Shown: positions 7,984 through 17,331, numbered from the stretch's first letter. The stretch: 64,000 nucleotides of DNA from Methylobacterium nodulans ORS 2060 (GCF_000022085.1 NC_011894.1:3189501-3253500); one strand, 5' to 3'. The notes: generated by a model not told the origin, from the letters alone. Program-made: numbers and translations.

Positions 7984-10170
7984 GTGTTCCGCTGGATTCA
8001 TTTCCTCCTGGGGCTTCCCCCGGCTGCGGTCCTCATTGTCACTGCCGTCTCCGGCGCGACCCTGTCCCTGGTTCCAGCAGCCGACCGCGCGACTGTCCCC
8101 ACCATCTCACGCGGGACGAGCGTGGCCACGCTTGCCGAAGCGGTCGCGGCCCGGCACCGGGCCGTCACGAAGATTGTGCACCGTCCGACGGGCGCGGTGG
8201 CCGCCACCTACGTCGATGGCGACGTGAGCGGTGTGGAGATCGTCGATCCCGCCACGGGCGAGAGCCTCGGCCCGTTCCACGTCTCGGAGGCGACGCGGAT
8301 CGTCACGAATCTGCACCGAGCTTTTCTGGCCGGCGATGCGGGCCGGATCGCCGCGGCTGTCGCCGCGTTGGTCATGTTCGTTTTGGCCGTGACCGGTCTG
8401 CAGATGCTGGCGCGCCGGCAGGGCGGCCGGTGGGCGCTCCTGCGGCCGGTGCGCGGCACCCCCGCACAGCGCTGGCACGCCGAACTCGGACGGCTGGCCG
8501 CGCTCGGGTTGATCCTGTCGTCCCTCACCGGCCTCTGGATGTCCGCGGACACCTTCGATCTGCTCCCGGCCCGCGAGGCGGCCGTGGCGAGCACTGTCGC
8601 GAGCGGCGGCACTCCGGCACCCGTGGGCTCGCTCGAAGCCCTGCGTTCCGTCGATGTGGCGGACCTCGACGCCCTCACCTTTCCCGATCCGACGGACCGC
8701 GCTGACGTCTACACGTTGCGGACCTTGAAGGGAGAGTGGTCCATCGACCCTGCTACGGGCCGCATTCTCTCCTTTGTTTCAGCGACTAACCTCGATCATG
8801 TGGGGCGCACCGTCGTCATGCTCCACACGGGCCGCGGCGCGTGGGCCATCGGCCTTGTTCTTGGGCTGAGCGCCGGCTGCGTTCCTGTCTTCGCCATCAC
8901 GGGCGCCGCGACCTGGTGGAAACGACGCTCTGCGCGGGCGCAGATCCCCGACAACTTGCCCGCCCGGTCGGCCGACACGGTCATCCTGGTCGGCAGCGAG
9001 GGCAACACGACCTGGAGCTTCGCCGCGACCCTGCATGCCGCGCTTACCCGGGCCGGCCACAAGGTGCACACGGCCGCGATGAACGCCTTGTCGCCGGTGC
9101 ACGGCCATGCCGATCGCCTCCTGATCCTGACCGCGACGGCCGGCGACGGTGCCGCTCCGGCGGCCGCCAGACACTTCATGGCCCGTCTGGCCGCCGTGGG
9201 GGCTTCGCCTCAGGTAGCCGTACTCGGGTTCGGCGACCGAACATTCCCCCAATTCTGCCGCTTCGCGCAGGACGTTTCCGATGCGCTCGACCGCAAGGGC
9301 TGGCCGCGGCTGATGCCGCTGACGTGTATCGACCGCCAGTCTGCGCAGGCCTTCGCGCAGTGGGGCCGCGACTTGGCGGACGCGCTCGGCCACGGGCGGG
9401 AGTTCGTCCTCGAGCACGCTGCTCCGGCGCCGAAAACCGCGACGCTGGAACTCGTCAGTCGGGAGGATTACGGCGTCGCCTCAGGTGCGCCGATCGCGAT
9501 CCTGCGTTTCGTTCCCGCGCGTGACCTGGAGATCGGAGAGCTGCCCCCCTTCGAAGCCGGTGATCTCGTCGGAATCCTACCGCCGAGTACCACCATGGCC
9601 CGCTTCTATTCGCTCGCCTCCTCTTCGGGAGACCGTGTGCTGGAGGTCTGCGTGCGGCTGCGCCAAGGAGGGGTTTGCTCCACCTTCCTCCACACTCTCC
9701 CCGTGGGGGGCCGCGTGAGGGCGTTCATCCGGACCAACCCGCATTTCCGCCCGGCCATGGGCAAGGCGCCGCTCATCCTCATTGGCGCCGGGACCGGGAT
9801 CGGGCCGCTCGCAGGCTTCGTCCGGTCGAACCGGGCGCGACGGCCCATCCATCTCTACTGGGGCGGTCGGAGCCCGAATTCGGGCTACCTGTACGAGCAC
9901 GAGCTGGCGAAGCACCTCGCCGAAAGGCGGCTGACCACGTTGCGGACAGCCTTCTCGCGCCAGCCGGGCGGCGGATACGTGCAGGACCATATCGCCGCCG
10001 ACGCTGCTCTCGTGCGGGAACTGATTTGCCAAGGCGGCCACGTGCTGGTCTGCGGGCGGCGCGACATGGCGGAAGCCGTGAAACGCGTGCTCGACGGGGT
10101 CGTTCAGCCGCTCGGCCTCGATGTCGCTACCCTCAGCTCGCGTGGGCTCTATGTCGAAGACGTCTACTGA
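7984..10170 (+). CDS. PepSY-TM / flavodoxin / FAD-NAD(P) reductase fusion
   Basis: A GTG at 7984 with GGAGGAAA upstream starts a 728-residue fusion. The N-terminal 310 residues are a PepSY-associated membrane module with helices near 5-25, 115-140, 165-185 and 280-305. A flavodoxin-like domain follows (ILVGSEGNTTWSFAATL near 335). The C-terminus is a ferredoxin-reductase-type flavoprotein: FYSLASSS binds FAD, GAGTGIGPLAGF binds the nucleotide, and GLYVEDVY is the C-terminal tail. It probably moves electrons from cytoplasmic NAD(P)H across the inner membrane to a periplasmic acceptor, such as the DUF2271 protein or ferric siderophores. It overlaps apbE by 20 bases. Confidence 0.9.
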   Translation: MFRWIHFLLGLPPAAVLIVTAVSGATLSLVPAADRATVPTISRGTSVATLAEAVAARHRAVTKIVHRPTGAVAATYVDGDVSGVEIVDPATGESLGPFHVSEATRIVTNLHRAFLAGDAGRIAAAVAALVMFVLAVTGLQMLARRQGGRWALLRPVRGTPAQRWHAELGRLAALGLILSSLTGLWMSADTFDLLPAREAAVASTVASGGTPAPVGSLEALRSVDVADLDALTFPDPTDRADVYTLRTLKGEWSIDPATGRILSFVSATNLDHVGRTVVMLHTGRGAWAIGLVLGLSAGCVPVFAITGAATWWKRRSARAQIPDNLPARSADTVILVGSEGNTTWSFAATLHAALTRAGHKVHTAAMNALSPVHGHADRLLILTATAGDGAAPAAARHFMARLAAVGASPQVAVLGFGDRTFPQFCRFAQDVSDALDRKGWPRLMPLTCIDRQSAQAFAQWGRDLADALGHGREFVLEHAAPAPKTATLELVSREDYGVASGAPIAILRFVPARDLEIGELPPFEAGDLVGILPPSTTMARFYSLASSSGDRVLEVCVRLRQGGVCSTFLHTLPVGGRVRAFIRTNPHFRPAMGKAPLILIGAGTGIGPLAGFVRSNRARRPIHLYWGGRSPNSGYLYEHELAKHLAERRLTTLRTAFSRQPGGGYVQDHIAADAALVRELICQGGHVLVCGRRDMAEAVKRVLDGVVQPLGLDVATLSSRGLYVEDVY

Positions 10171-11185
10171 ACGGCTGCGGGCCGCGCCCTCGGGGCGACG
10201 CGTGGCACTCAACGGTCCCACCATGGGCTCGCGGTGGTCGGCCGTCTTCTATTCCTCGACAGGAGATGACTTGGAAGGGCTACGCGCTGCCATCCAGGCG
10301 GCGGTGACCAAGGTGGACCGGCAGATGTCGACCTGGGATCCTGCCTCCGATCTCAACCACCTCAACGCCGCCCGCGTGGGGACCTGGATCGACATCCCGC
10401 GCGAACTCGCCATCGTGCTTGCCGCCGGGATCGAGATTGGCTGCGCCTCTGCCGGCGCATTCAACATCGCGGTAGGGACCCTCGTGCGCGCTTGGGGCTT
10501 TGGCAGCGGTGCGCGAATGCCTGACGCGGCCACGATCGCGGCCTTGTCGGGCCACCCCTCTCTGGTGACGCCAAATCTGCTGCAGGTCGATGAGCCGGGC
10601 TGCCGGGCGCGCAAGCTCGCGCCGCTTGCGCTGGATCTCTCCGGGATCGCGAAGGGCTTCGGCGTGGATGAGATAGCGCGGGTCCTCGCGACTGCCGGAG
10701 TGACCGCATTCCTCGCTGGCATCGATGGGGAGCTGTGCGCCTGTGGCATCAAGCCCGACGGACGGCTTTGGGCGGTCGGCCACGAGCAGCCAGAGCCCGG
10801 CCTTCGCAGTCTCGCGGGCGTTCTCGAATTGACGGATTGCGCCGTGGCGACATCGGGCCACTACCGTCACCGCCGGGATGTCGGCGGCCGGGTGGTTTCC
10901 CATACGATGGATCCTCGCACGGGAGCCCCGCTTTCCAACCGCCTCGCCTCGGTCACGGTTCTGGCCAGCACCTGTATGGCGGCGGACGCCTGGGCAACGG
11001 CACTCCTGGTCAGCGGTGAGATTGAAGGCGTCCGGCTGGCTGAGCGCTTGGGGATCAGGGCGCTGTTCGTACAATCCGACGGCAGTCTTCTCTCCACACT
11101 TCAAGAGGGGAGCAAACTGGACTTGCTCCGGATTAGTGGAGAGCGGTTTGGCTGGCGAAGCGCCTCTCGAACTGGGCCGGGCTGA
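10151..11185 (+). CDS. apbE: FAD:protein FMN transferase, C-terminus altered by an IS
   Basis: The ATG at 10151 overlaps the reductase gene. Family signatures are NGPTMGSRWS, DRQMSTWDPASDLNHLN, LDLSGIAKGFGVDEI (substrate and Mg2+ site), TMDPRTGAPL and TCMAADAWATALLV. ApbE transfers FMN from FAD to Thr or Ser of partner proteins in the periplasm; no clear signal peptide is seen. From base 11118 the frame enters the left end of an IS3-derived element, so about the last 22 of 344 residues (from LDLLRISGE) are foreign. All catalytic motifs precede that point, so activity may be retained. Confidence 0.9.
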   Translation: MSKTSTERLRAAPSGRRVALNGPTMGSRWSAVFYSSTGDDLEGLRAAIQAAVTKVDRQMSTWDPASDLNHLNAARVGTWIDIPRELAIVLAAGIEIGCASAGAFNIAVGTLVRAWGFGSGARMPDAATIAALSGHPSLVTPNLLQVDEPGCRARKLAPLALDLSGIAKGFGVDEIARVLATAGVTAFLAGIDGELCACGIKPDGRLWAVGHEQPEPGLRSLAGVLELTDCAVATSGHYRHRRDVGGRVVSHTMDPRTGAPLSNRLASVTVLASTCMAADAWATALLVSGEIEGVRLAERLGIRALFVQSDGSLLSTLQEGSKLDLLRISGERFGWRSASRTGPG

Positions 11186-11389
11186 CGTAATCCAACGCCG
11201 AGTGACGCCGGTCGATCCAGGACCGCAGGGTCGACAGCCCGATCCCGAGATCGGCCGCGCTCTCGCGCCGCGAGCGCCCGCTGGTCTGGGCAAGCCGCAC
11301 GGCCTCGGCACGGAACTCGGGGGTGAAGCGCTGCTTCGGTTCTGCCATCGGAAACCTCGTCCCTCACGGAAAGAGCTCTCCACTTTTCC

Positions 11390-13117
11390 GGTTCTTCCGC
11401 ACTTTGCGTGGAACGGTCGCGGTGACGCGGGAAGCGCAGGCTGATTCACGAGGCGGATGATCCTGTCCTCATCCCTGCCGGGCTGCACGATCGAGCGGGT
11501 CTTTCGCCACACCGATCACCTTGTCGTCATCGCCCATGGCCGCCGTTGTCATGGTCGATGTCCGACCTGTGGCACGCCCAGTTCCGCCGTTCACAGCCGC
11601 TATGATCGCCGTCCGGCCGATCTGCCGAGCATGGGCCAGCCTGTGACGCTGCGCCTGCGTATCCGACGCTTCTACTGCCATCATCCCGCTTGCCGCCGCC
11701 GCACGTTCGCCGAGCCTCTTCCGCGGCTGATACCGCCGCGAGCGCGCCGGACCCGCCGCCTCGCTCAGGCCCAGACCCGGATCGGGCTTGCAGTCGGCGG
11801 CGAGGCCGGCGCGCGCCTGACCGGCCACCTGGGGATGCAAACCAGCCCCGACACGATCCTGCGCCTCGTGCACCGCCTCCCGTTGCCGAGAGCGAACGCG
11901 CCGCGCGCCGTGGGCATCGACGACTGGGCCATCCGCAAAGGTCGGAGCTACGGCACGCTTCTCGTCGACCTCGAACGGCGATGCCCGATCGACCTGCTGC
12001 CCGACCGCTCAGGGGCGACCGTTGCCGCATGGCTGCGTCGCCATCCCAGCATCCAGATCGTCGCCCGCGACCGCTCGACCGAGTACGCCCGAGCGGCCAC
12101 CGCGGGCGCGCCGGCCGCCCTCCAGGTCGCCGACCGATGGCACCTGCTCCTCAACCTGCGCCAGGTTCTCGAACGCTGGCTTGGCCGCGTCCATGGCCGG
12201 CTGCGACAGCTCCCTCCTCTTGCGAGTGGTGACGGACGACAGCCAGGGGAGCGCCCGCGCGCCTATCGCCGCAGCGCAGCCGAGATTGCCGTCAGCCTCG
12301 ACAGCCGCGCCCGCCGGCTGGCGGCCTATGAGGACGTGCGCCGACGCCATCTCGCTGGCGAGACCCTCCTGGCGATCGGCCGCGCCACGGGTCTGGCGCG
12401 AGCGACCGTGCGCAAGTACGCCCAGGCCGAGAGCTTCCCGGAGCGCGCGATCCGCAGACCCAATCCCTCTCGCCTCGATCCCTACCTCGCCCATCTGGAG
12501 CAGCGCATGGCCGAGGGCTGCGAGAACGCTATGGCGCTCTGGCGCGAGATCCGCCGCCAGGGCTTCGCGGGAACCCATCGGCAGGTGCACCGCTTCGTCG
12601 CCGAGCGGCGCACGGCTCGCAAATGGCTGTCGCAGCCCGCCTCGACGAGCACTGAGGCGATCAGACCCTCACCCATCGCCTCACCCAAGCAACTGGCCTG
12701 GATCCTGGTGCAGCCCCTCGCGACACTGCAGCCCCGCGCCGCGGCTGACCTCGCCCGCATCCGGCAGGATCCTGAAGCCGCACGGATCGCCGATCTGGCG
12801 CGGCGGTTCACGATGCTCGTGCGTGCCTGTGGCCTGGGCGGCGACCGGCCGGCGGACCCTGCCAGCGAGCTCGACAGATGGCTGCTCGAAACCCGGAACT
12901 GCGGTGTCGCTGCGCTGGAGACCTTCGCGGCCGGTTTGGCGCAGGATGGGGCGGCCGTTCGGGCGGCGCTGACGACGTCCTGGAGCAATGCTCAGGCGGA
13001 AGGGCAGATCAGTCGGCTGAAGATGCTCAAGCGCACCATGTACGGTCGCGCCAGCTTCGCACTCCTCCGTAGCCGCATCCTCATCGCTGCCTGATCCACG
13101 CAAAGTGCGGAAGAACC
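11390..13117 (+). mobile_element. Complete ISL3-family insertion sequence
   Basis: The element is 1728 bp. The left end GGTTCTTCCGCACTTTGCGT and the right end are inverted repeats of about 25 bp, with the reverse complement of 13093-13117 matching. It is flanked by the 8-bp direct repeat ACTTTTCC at 11382-11389 and 13118-13125, which is the target duplication size typical of ISL3. The insertion is therefore recent enough to keep a perfect duplication. It carries one transposase gene. Confidence 0.92.
11457..13094 (+). CDS. ISL3-family transposase
   Basis: This 545-residue protein starts with the ISL3 zinc-binding N-terminus (GRCPTCGTPSSAVHSRYDRR, then RRFYCHHPACRRRTF). The DDE core follows: AVGIDDWAIRKGRSYGTLLV has the first aspartate, VARDRSTEYARAA the second, and the C-terminal SNAQAEGQISRLKMLKRTMY carries the glutamate region. 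It also has a central helix-turn-helix (GRATGLARATVRKYAQ). No frameshift or stop interrupts it, so the element looks active. Confidence 0.93.
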   Translation: MILSSSLPGCTIERVFRHTDHLVVIAHGRRCHGRCPTCGTPSSAVHSRYDRRPADLPSMGQPVTLRLRIRRFYCHHPACRRRTFAEPLPRLIPPRARRTRRLAQAQTRIGLAVGGEAGARLTGHLGMQTSPDTILRLVHRLPLPRANAPRAVGIDDWAIRKGRSYGTLLVDLERRCPIDLLPDRSGATVAAWLRRHPSIQIVARDRSTEYARAATAGAPAALQVADRWHLLLNLRQVLERWLGRVHGRLRQLPPLASGDGRQPGERPRAYRRSAAEIAVSLDSRARRLAAYEDVRRRHLAGETLLAIGRATGLARATVRKYAQAESFPERAIRRPNPSRLDPYLAHLEQRMAEGCENAMALWREIRRQGFAGTHRQVHRFVAERRTARKWLSQPASTSTEAIRPSPIASPKQLAWILVQPLATLQPRAAADLARIRQDPEAARIADLARRFTMLVRACGLGGDRPADPASELDRWLLETRNCGVAALETFAAGLAQDGAAVRAALTTSWSNAQAEGQISRLKMLKRTMYGRASFALLRSRILIAA

Positions 13118-13128
13118 ACTTTTCCGGG

Positions 13129-13913
13129 TTAAGTCCACTTGATCGCCAGGGCCTCGCGCGTGAAGGCGTCGACGACGGTCAGGGCGCGCAGCCGGCGGCC
13201 GTCGAAGAGCGAATCTGAGACGAAATCCATCGACCAACACTCGTTCGGCCGCGTCGCGGCTGGCTGACGGTCTCGATGGGCGGCGCTGATGTGCCGCCGT
13301 GGGCGCTTGAGCCGAAGGCTCAGGCCCTCGTCCCGGTAGAGCCGGTAGACCCGCTTGTGGTTCACCCGCCAGCCTTCTCGCCGCAGCAGGATGTAGATCC
13401 GGAAGTAGCCGTAGCGCACCCGGGCCTTGGCGAGATCGCGGATGCGCATGCGCAGGGGAGCCTGGTCGGACTTGGTCGAGCGGTACCGGATGCTCGACCG
13501 ACCAACGCCGAGCGCGACGCAGCTGCGCCGGTCGCTCACCCCGTGCGCCTCCTGAACGTGGCGCACGAGCTCGCGTCACCGACCGGGCGTCAGAGCTTTT
13601 TTGCAAGCACGTCCTGCAGGATGTGCTTGTCCAGGCTGAAATCCGCGACGAGCTGCTTGAACTTGCGGTCTCCTCTTCGAGTTGCTTCAAGCGGCGCAGC
13701 TCTCCCGTCCCCAACCCGCCGTACAGCTTCTTCCAGCGGTAGAAGGTCTGCTCGGAGATCCCGATCCGGCGGATCACCTCCGCCACCGGTGTGCCGGTCT
13801 CCGCCTGCTTGAGCGCGAAGGCGATCTGCTCCTCGGTGAACCTGCTCTTCTTCACGGCTCTGCTCCTCCCGTCAGGGTCTCACACAACCGGAAAACTCGC
13901 ACTCAGACTGGTG
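13129..13913 (-). mobile_element. Truncated IS3-family (IS407-like) element
   Basis: The orfA region (13590-13855) begins MKKSRFTEEQIAFALKQAET and loses frame after RRLKQLEEE, apparently by loss of one A in the GAGAACCGC stretch near 13677. The orfB part (13129-13566) runs from MRHVQEAHGVSDRRSCVALG through the first DDE segments (ECWSMDFVSD, TVVDAFTREAL). It is cut at 13137 by the junction with the other IS3-derived element, which supplies the last codons KWT and the stop. The final catalytic glutamate is lost. The outer end lies near 13913 (CGGAAAACTCGC). Confidence 0.8.
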
Positions 13914-14007
13914 CAAAAACGCGGGAGGACGTCAACCACGGCATCCCGACCCATTACCTGCCCCTCTACTTCCCTGAGATCGACCGCTTCTGCCACTACA
14001 CACAACT

Positions 14008-14781
14008 TTAACGAGGCAGCGACGGAGCTGTGTAAACTGCGAGGTCAGCAAGCCCGAGCGCCTGTTCGACCTTGCTGATGCGCTCGATCGCCTCGTCAAA
14101 GCCGTCTTTGCCAAAGCGCTTCTTCTCAATGTCCTCAAACTTCTCAGCCAGCTCGCCGAGACGCTGCTTCGATTGGGTTTTCTTCCAGGCCGGAAACACG
14201 ACCGTATCCTCGAAGGCCGCGTGAGCCTGGTACATGCGAGTCATCGACGCGAGCGCCCTCGCAAGCGGCTCGGCATCCCCGCCAATTTGCCCCCGTGAAC
14301 CGATCCGATATAGGTAATCCGTGATCTCGCGCCCACGTTGATGCTGAATGAGGAGCACCTCTACCAACTTCGCGTTCGGTCCGCCGCCCTTGCGGACTTC
14401 GGGAAAGACGTGCTGCTCTTCGAGTGTGTGCTCGTGATAGTCCTCTCCAAACTCGCGGAAGAGCTTTGCCGCGTCGGCGAGCGCGCCAGGATCAATCCGG
14501 CCTGTGTTGGATCGCAGTCGTTCCGAGAGCTCAGCATACACGATGAGAGTACGACGTAAGACGCCGTGTTCCCGCATCAGATCCTCGGTCGCTGACACGT
14601 CCTCGTCGTCTCCCCCCTGTTCATCCTTCCCACCTTCGCCGGGCTTCCGGCTTCTGGTGCCCTGAGCTGCAGACGCGGACGGGACAAGGAGGCCGCCAAG
14701 GTTGACGAGCCCCCCTGTGGCCAGCGCCGCAGCGACAGCAACTGCGCCGCGCCGGTTGAGCTCTTCCATGTGCATGCTCAT
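14008..14781 (-). CDS. Exported hemerythrin-domain protein
   Basis: The 257-residue protein has an N-terminal NRRGAVAVAAALATGG segment resembling a Tat signal. A hemerythrin HHE fold follows, with iron ligands visible in MREHGVLRR, DYHEHTLEEQHVFPEV, LIQHQRGREI and YQAHAAFEDTVVFP. Hemerythrins bind O2 or sense redox through a di-iron centre, and a Tat-exported form would act in the periplasm. It is monocistronic on the minus strand beside mobile DNA. Domain assignment is strong; the role is open. Confidence 0.85.
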   Translation of the reverse strand: MSMHMEELNRRGAVAVAAALATGGLVNLGGLLVPSASAAQGTRSRKPGEGGKDEQGGDDEDVSATEDLMREHGVLRRTLIVYAELSERLRSNTGRIDPGALADAAKLFREFGEDYHEHTLEEQHVFPEVRKGGGPNAKLVEVLLIQHQRGREITDYLYRIGSRGQIGGDAEPLARALASMTRMYQAHAAFEDTVVFPAWKKTQSKQRLGELAEKFEDIEKKRFGKDGFDEAIERISKVEQALGLADLAVYTAPSLPR

Positions 14782-14865
14782 GATGCGATCTCCTTCGGAT
14801 CGTTGAACGTCAGCGGCTGGACGCAGATGGCGGGCCGCTCCTGCTCTAGCCTAGCCTCCTGGCCA

Positions 14866-16041
14866 TCACTTGCGCGACAAGCGTTGGCCCAGAATGAAGA
14901 TTGACATGGAAGCAAGCTGTGCGACGACAGCGAATACTACGAGCGATGTTCGCGATCGTTCATAAAGCAGTCCTGTCACGATGCTGCCAATCAACCACCC
15001 AGTCCCATATCCGACATAAAAGAGGCCGAACGCTAGATTTCTCTTACCCTCCGGCAGAACACCCGCGATCAGCGCCTTGAGGAGCGTATCCTGGGTCGCG
15101 TAGCCGATCCCCCAGAGCGCCATTCCCACAAGCGCGAATGAGAAGCTCCCGAGAAATACGAATGGCGCAAAGAGGGATGAGAGAAACACAGCGGCAATGA
15201 TGACGGGCAGCTCGGCACGGTCATAAAGCCTGCCCATAACAAGACTTGCGACCACGCCACAGCCTGTCGAGAAGGCCAGAAACATGGGAATCCAAGGCGT
15301 GGCGACGATTTGAGCGGTCGACAGGTGATAGGAAATCAGCTCGAAGCTCATTAGGCCAGCGGCAAAGAACGCTCCAGCCAGCATGTAGAGCCAATACGAC
15401 GAGGTAAACCCTATTGCCGGCGCCGTGCGGCCTTCCTCAAGACGGCAAGGAAGCGGGAACCCGACGCGCGCAATTGTCAGAGAGGCGAGCGCCAGCAGCG
15501 CAGAAATTGCAAGCAAAGCATAAGCTATTTGATATTTCTCCTTGAGGAAAAGGACGAGCGCGATGACGAGCGGACCTATGGCTGCTCCTGTTTCATCCAG
15601 TGCTGTATTCACTCCGTATACCCAGCCCTTGCCATGCTTGGCGGTCGTGTATGAGAGCATTGCCTCCACAGTTGGCTTTCGTATCGCCCGCCCAACGCGC
15701 TCGGCAGGGATGAGAGCTGCAGCGACCTGCCAGGTTCCCGCCAGCGCCATGATCGGGACAGCAAGCAAGTTGATTGCATAACCGACGAACGTAATAGTCC
15801 AGTATCTACCCGTCTTGTCAGCGAAATATCCGGCAACCGGGCGCATGCTGTAGCCAAGAAATTCGCCTAACCCAGCGATGATACTAATAAGTGCCGCACT
15901 TGCTCCAAGCGCGCCGAGATACGGACCATTGATGCTGGCGCCGCCTTCATAGGTCATGTCACTAAATAAATTGACTATACCCATGATCAGTACGAAACGG
16001 AACGCAGGAGATCCCGAAAGGGCGGGCGCTGTTTTCTTCAT
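14866..16041 (-). CDS. Major facilitator superfamily transporter
   Basis: The ATG at 16041 is preceded by GGAGGT at good spacing. The 391-residue product has about 12 hydrophobic segments, an early GIVNLFSDMTYEGGASINGP motif, the loop DKTGRYWTITFVGYAINLL and RAIRKPTVEAML. These resemble MFS proteins annotated as quinolone- or nickel-resistance-like permeases. It acts in the inner membrane as a secondary transporter. Codon use and base composition are less GC-rich than the neighbours (for example ATACTAATAAGTGCC near 15885), which hints at transfer. Substrate unknown. Confidence 0.85.
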   Translation of the reverse strand: MKKTAPALSGSPAFRFVLIMGIVNLFSDMTYEGGASINGPYLGALGASAALISIIAGLGEFLGYSMRPVAGYFADKTGRYWTITFVGYAINLLAVPIMALAGTWQVAAALIPAERVGRAIRKPTVEAMLSYTTAKHGKGWVYGVNTALDETGAAIGPLVIALVLFLKEKYQIAYALLAISALLALASLTIARVGFPLPCRLEEGRTAPAIGFTSSYWLYMLAGAFFAAGLMSFELISYHLSTAQIVATPWIPMFLAFSTGCGVVASLVMGRLYDRAELPVIIAAVFLSSLFAPFVFLGSFSFALVGMALWGIGYATQDTLLKALIAGVLPEGKRNLAFGLFYVGYGTGWLIGSIVTGLLYERSRTSLVVFAVVAQLASMSIFILGQRLSRK

Positions 16042-16170
16042 AGCGTGCACCTCCGCCTCAATGGCACGGCATCACGGCTGGCCATGTCTCTTTCAATATC
16101 CCTTCAGTACTTCATGCCTTGAAGGAAGCGCAGCCGACAGCGCGCCCGAACAATTTCGCCGGCAATGTCG

Positions 16171-16407
16171 CTAGTGTCCCAACGCGCCCCGCCATGATCG
16201 AGTCCAGGCGGCCTCGCTCTTCTGTTCATAATCGTGAAATGCCTTGGCCAAGCCACCCAAGACCTCTTCCTCCGTTTCAAACATGGCTTTCAGCTGCGGC
16301 TCATCGACCTTGGTCACATCACTGCGCAGATGTTGAATGGGCTCATCGAGTCGGCGCTGCACGTTCTGGGTATGGTGGCGGGGATCGCGGTCAGCATCAC
16401 CTGCCAT
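16171..16407 (-). CDS. Small conserved-looking hypothetical protein
   Basis: This 78-residue highly charged protein starts MAGDADRDPRHHTQNVQRRL and continues RSDVTKVDEPQLKAMFETE and HDYEQKSEAAW. It is predicted all-helical and soluble, without signal peptide. I recall similar short proteins in rhizobia but know no function. It faces away from the PadR gene at 16555. Confidence 0.6.
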   Translation of the reverse strand: MAGDADRDPRHHTQNVQRRLDEPIQHLRSDVTKVDEPQLKAMFETEEEVLGGLAKAFHDYEQKSEAAWTRSWRGALGH

Positions 16408-16554
16408 GACTGTCTCCCATGTGGACGCAACGCCGGCAGACCGTGGCCGGAACGCCAGCGGGATGCGTGTATGGGGAACAGGACCGCACAAAGTCGGTTC
16501 CCGATAGCGAATTTCGCTTTTGAAGGGACATCGCTGTCGCGACAACAAAGGCGT

Positions 16555-16866
16555 ATGGAACACCAGGACCTTCTGGCTGGCTTCATCCGGCTGCACATCC
16601 TGCATCACGCGGCCGAGAGCGACCTGTACGGCCAGTGGATGATCGAGGAACTGGGGCGGCACGGGTACAAGCTCAGCGCCGGCACCCTCTACCCGATGCT
16701 GCACGCCATGGAACAGCGGGGATACCTGACTTCGCGCCTGGAACGGGCCGGCCGGAGCCAGCGCCGGGTCTATCGGGCGACACCCCTCGGTTGCGAGGCC
16801 CTGGCAATGGCGCGGGAGCGGATGCGCGAGCTGTTCCACGAAGTCCTTCCCGGGCCAACCGGGTGA
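16555..16866 (+). CDS. PadR-family transcriptional regulator
   Basis: A 103-residue protein typical of short PadR regulators. The winged-helix signature is visible: LLAGFIRLHILHHAAESDLY, then LSAGTLYPMLHAMEQRGYLT (recognition helix and wing) and RRVYRATPLG. PadR proteins usually repress neighbouring efflux or detoxification genes. The rhodanese remnant and the MFS gene nearby are candidate targets by position only. The ATG at 16555 was chosen because the domain begins there; the frame stays open upstream. Confidence 0.88.
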   Translation: MEHQDLLAGFIRLHILHHAAESDLYGQWMIEELGRHGYKLSAGTLYPMLHAMEQRGYLTSRLERAGRSQRRVYRATPLGCEALAMARERMRELFHEVLPGPTG

Positions 16867-16923
16867 CCGGCAGATGTCATAGGCGCCCACGCGGATCGGG
16901 CGATGAGGGGGCGCCCCTGGGGG

Positions 16924-17257
16924 TTACGCGCCCTCGCCTTTCACGATCGGACAGCTCTCGTCCTTCGCCCGGTCGGCAAAGCTGAGGTAGTAGACATCCA
17001 CGTGGGTGAACCCGGCCTGCACAGCGGCCAGAGCCGCCAGGGCGGCCCGTCCGCCGCCGTCGCAGTGCATGATGATCCGTTCGCCCGGCTGGAAGCCGGC
17101 GCGCTCCAGCATCGCACGTAGCTCCTGGTGGGATTTCAGGCGGCCTTCGGCGGTCAGAAGGTCGGCATGGCCGACCCGTCGCGCCCCGGGCAGGTGCCCG
17201 CCGCGTCCCATGCTCGTAATCAATATGATCGTTGCAGCCGATGCAGATGTCCCGCAC
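16924..17257 (-). pseudogene. Rhodanese-like sulfurtransferase, truncated and frameshifted
   Basis: The C-terminal half is intact: GHLPGARRVGHADLLT, AMLERAGFQPGERIIMHCDG with the catalytic cysteine in HCDGGGRA, and FTHVDVYYLSFADRAKDE. Upstream, IDYEHG lies in another frame, so a one-base shift near 17200 separates it from GHLPGA, and the N-terminal domain is missing. The 5' side runs into an IS481 remnant, which probably truncated it. Catalytic function would require a start at ATG 17223, which lacks the domain's first strand. Confidence 0.6.
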
Positions 17258-17331
17258 GACCCTTCTGACCCTTCATGCCTGAGAGCCTCTGGTTCGGAAA
17301 GCCACGGTCCTCAAGCCGTCTGCGGACCACT

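Larger units (their letters stand above)
11118..13136 (-). mobile_element. Internally deleted IS3-family element, split by an ISL3 insertion (copy 1)
   Basis: The left terminal repeat begins TGGACTTGCTCCGGATTAGT at 11118. The right terminal repeat is interrupted after CTCTCCACTTTTCC and resumes at 13118 with ACTTTTCCGGGTTAAGTCCA. Removing the nested ISL3 leaves about 280 bp. Its only ORF (11133-11348, minus) joins the orfA start, MAEPKQRFTPEFRAEAVRLA, to the orfB end, RHSALDYVSPAQFERRF, so most of the transposase is deleted. A sister copy lies at 39627-39909. It must be mobilised in trans, if at all. Confidence 0.75.

Noticed and set aside
7984..8080. VSGATLSL near the PepSY protein N-terminus as an ApbE flavinylation site
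   Set aside because: It lies inside the first transmembrane helix and lacks the preceding aspartate, unlike DGITGAS in the DUF2271 protein.
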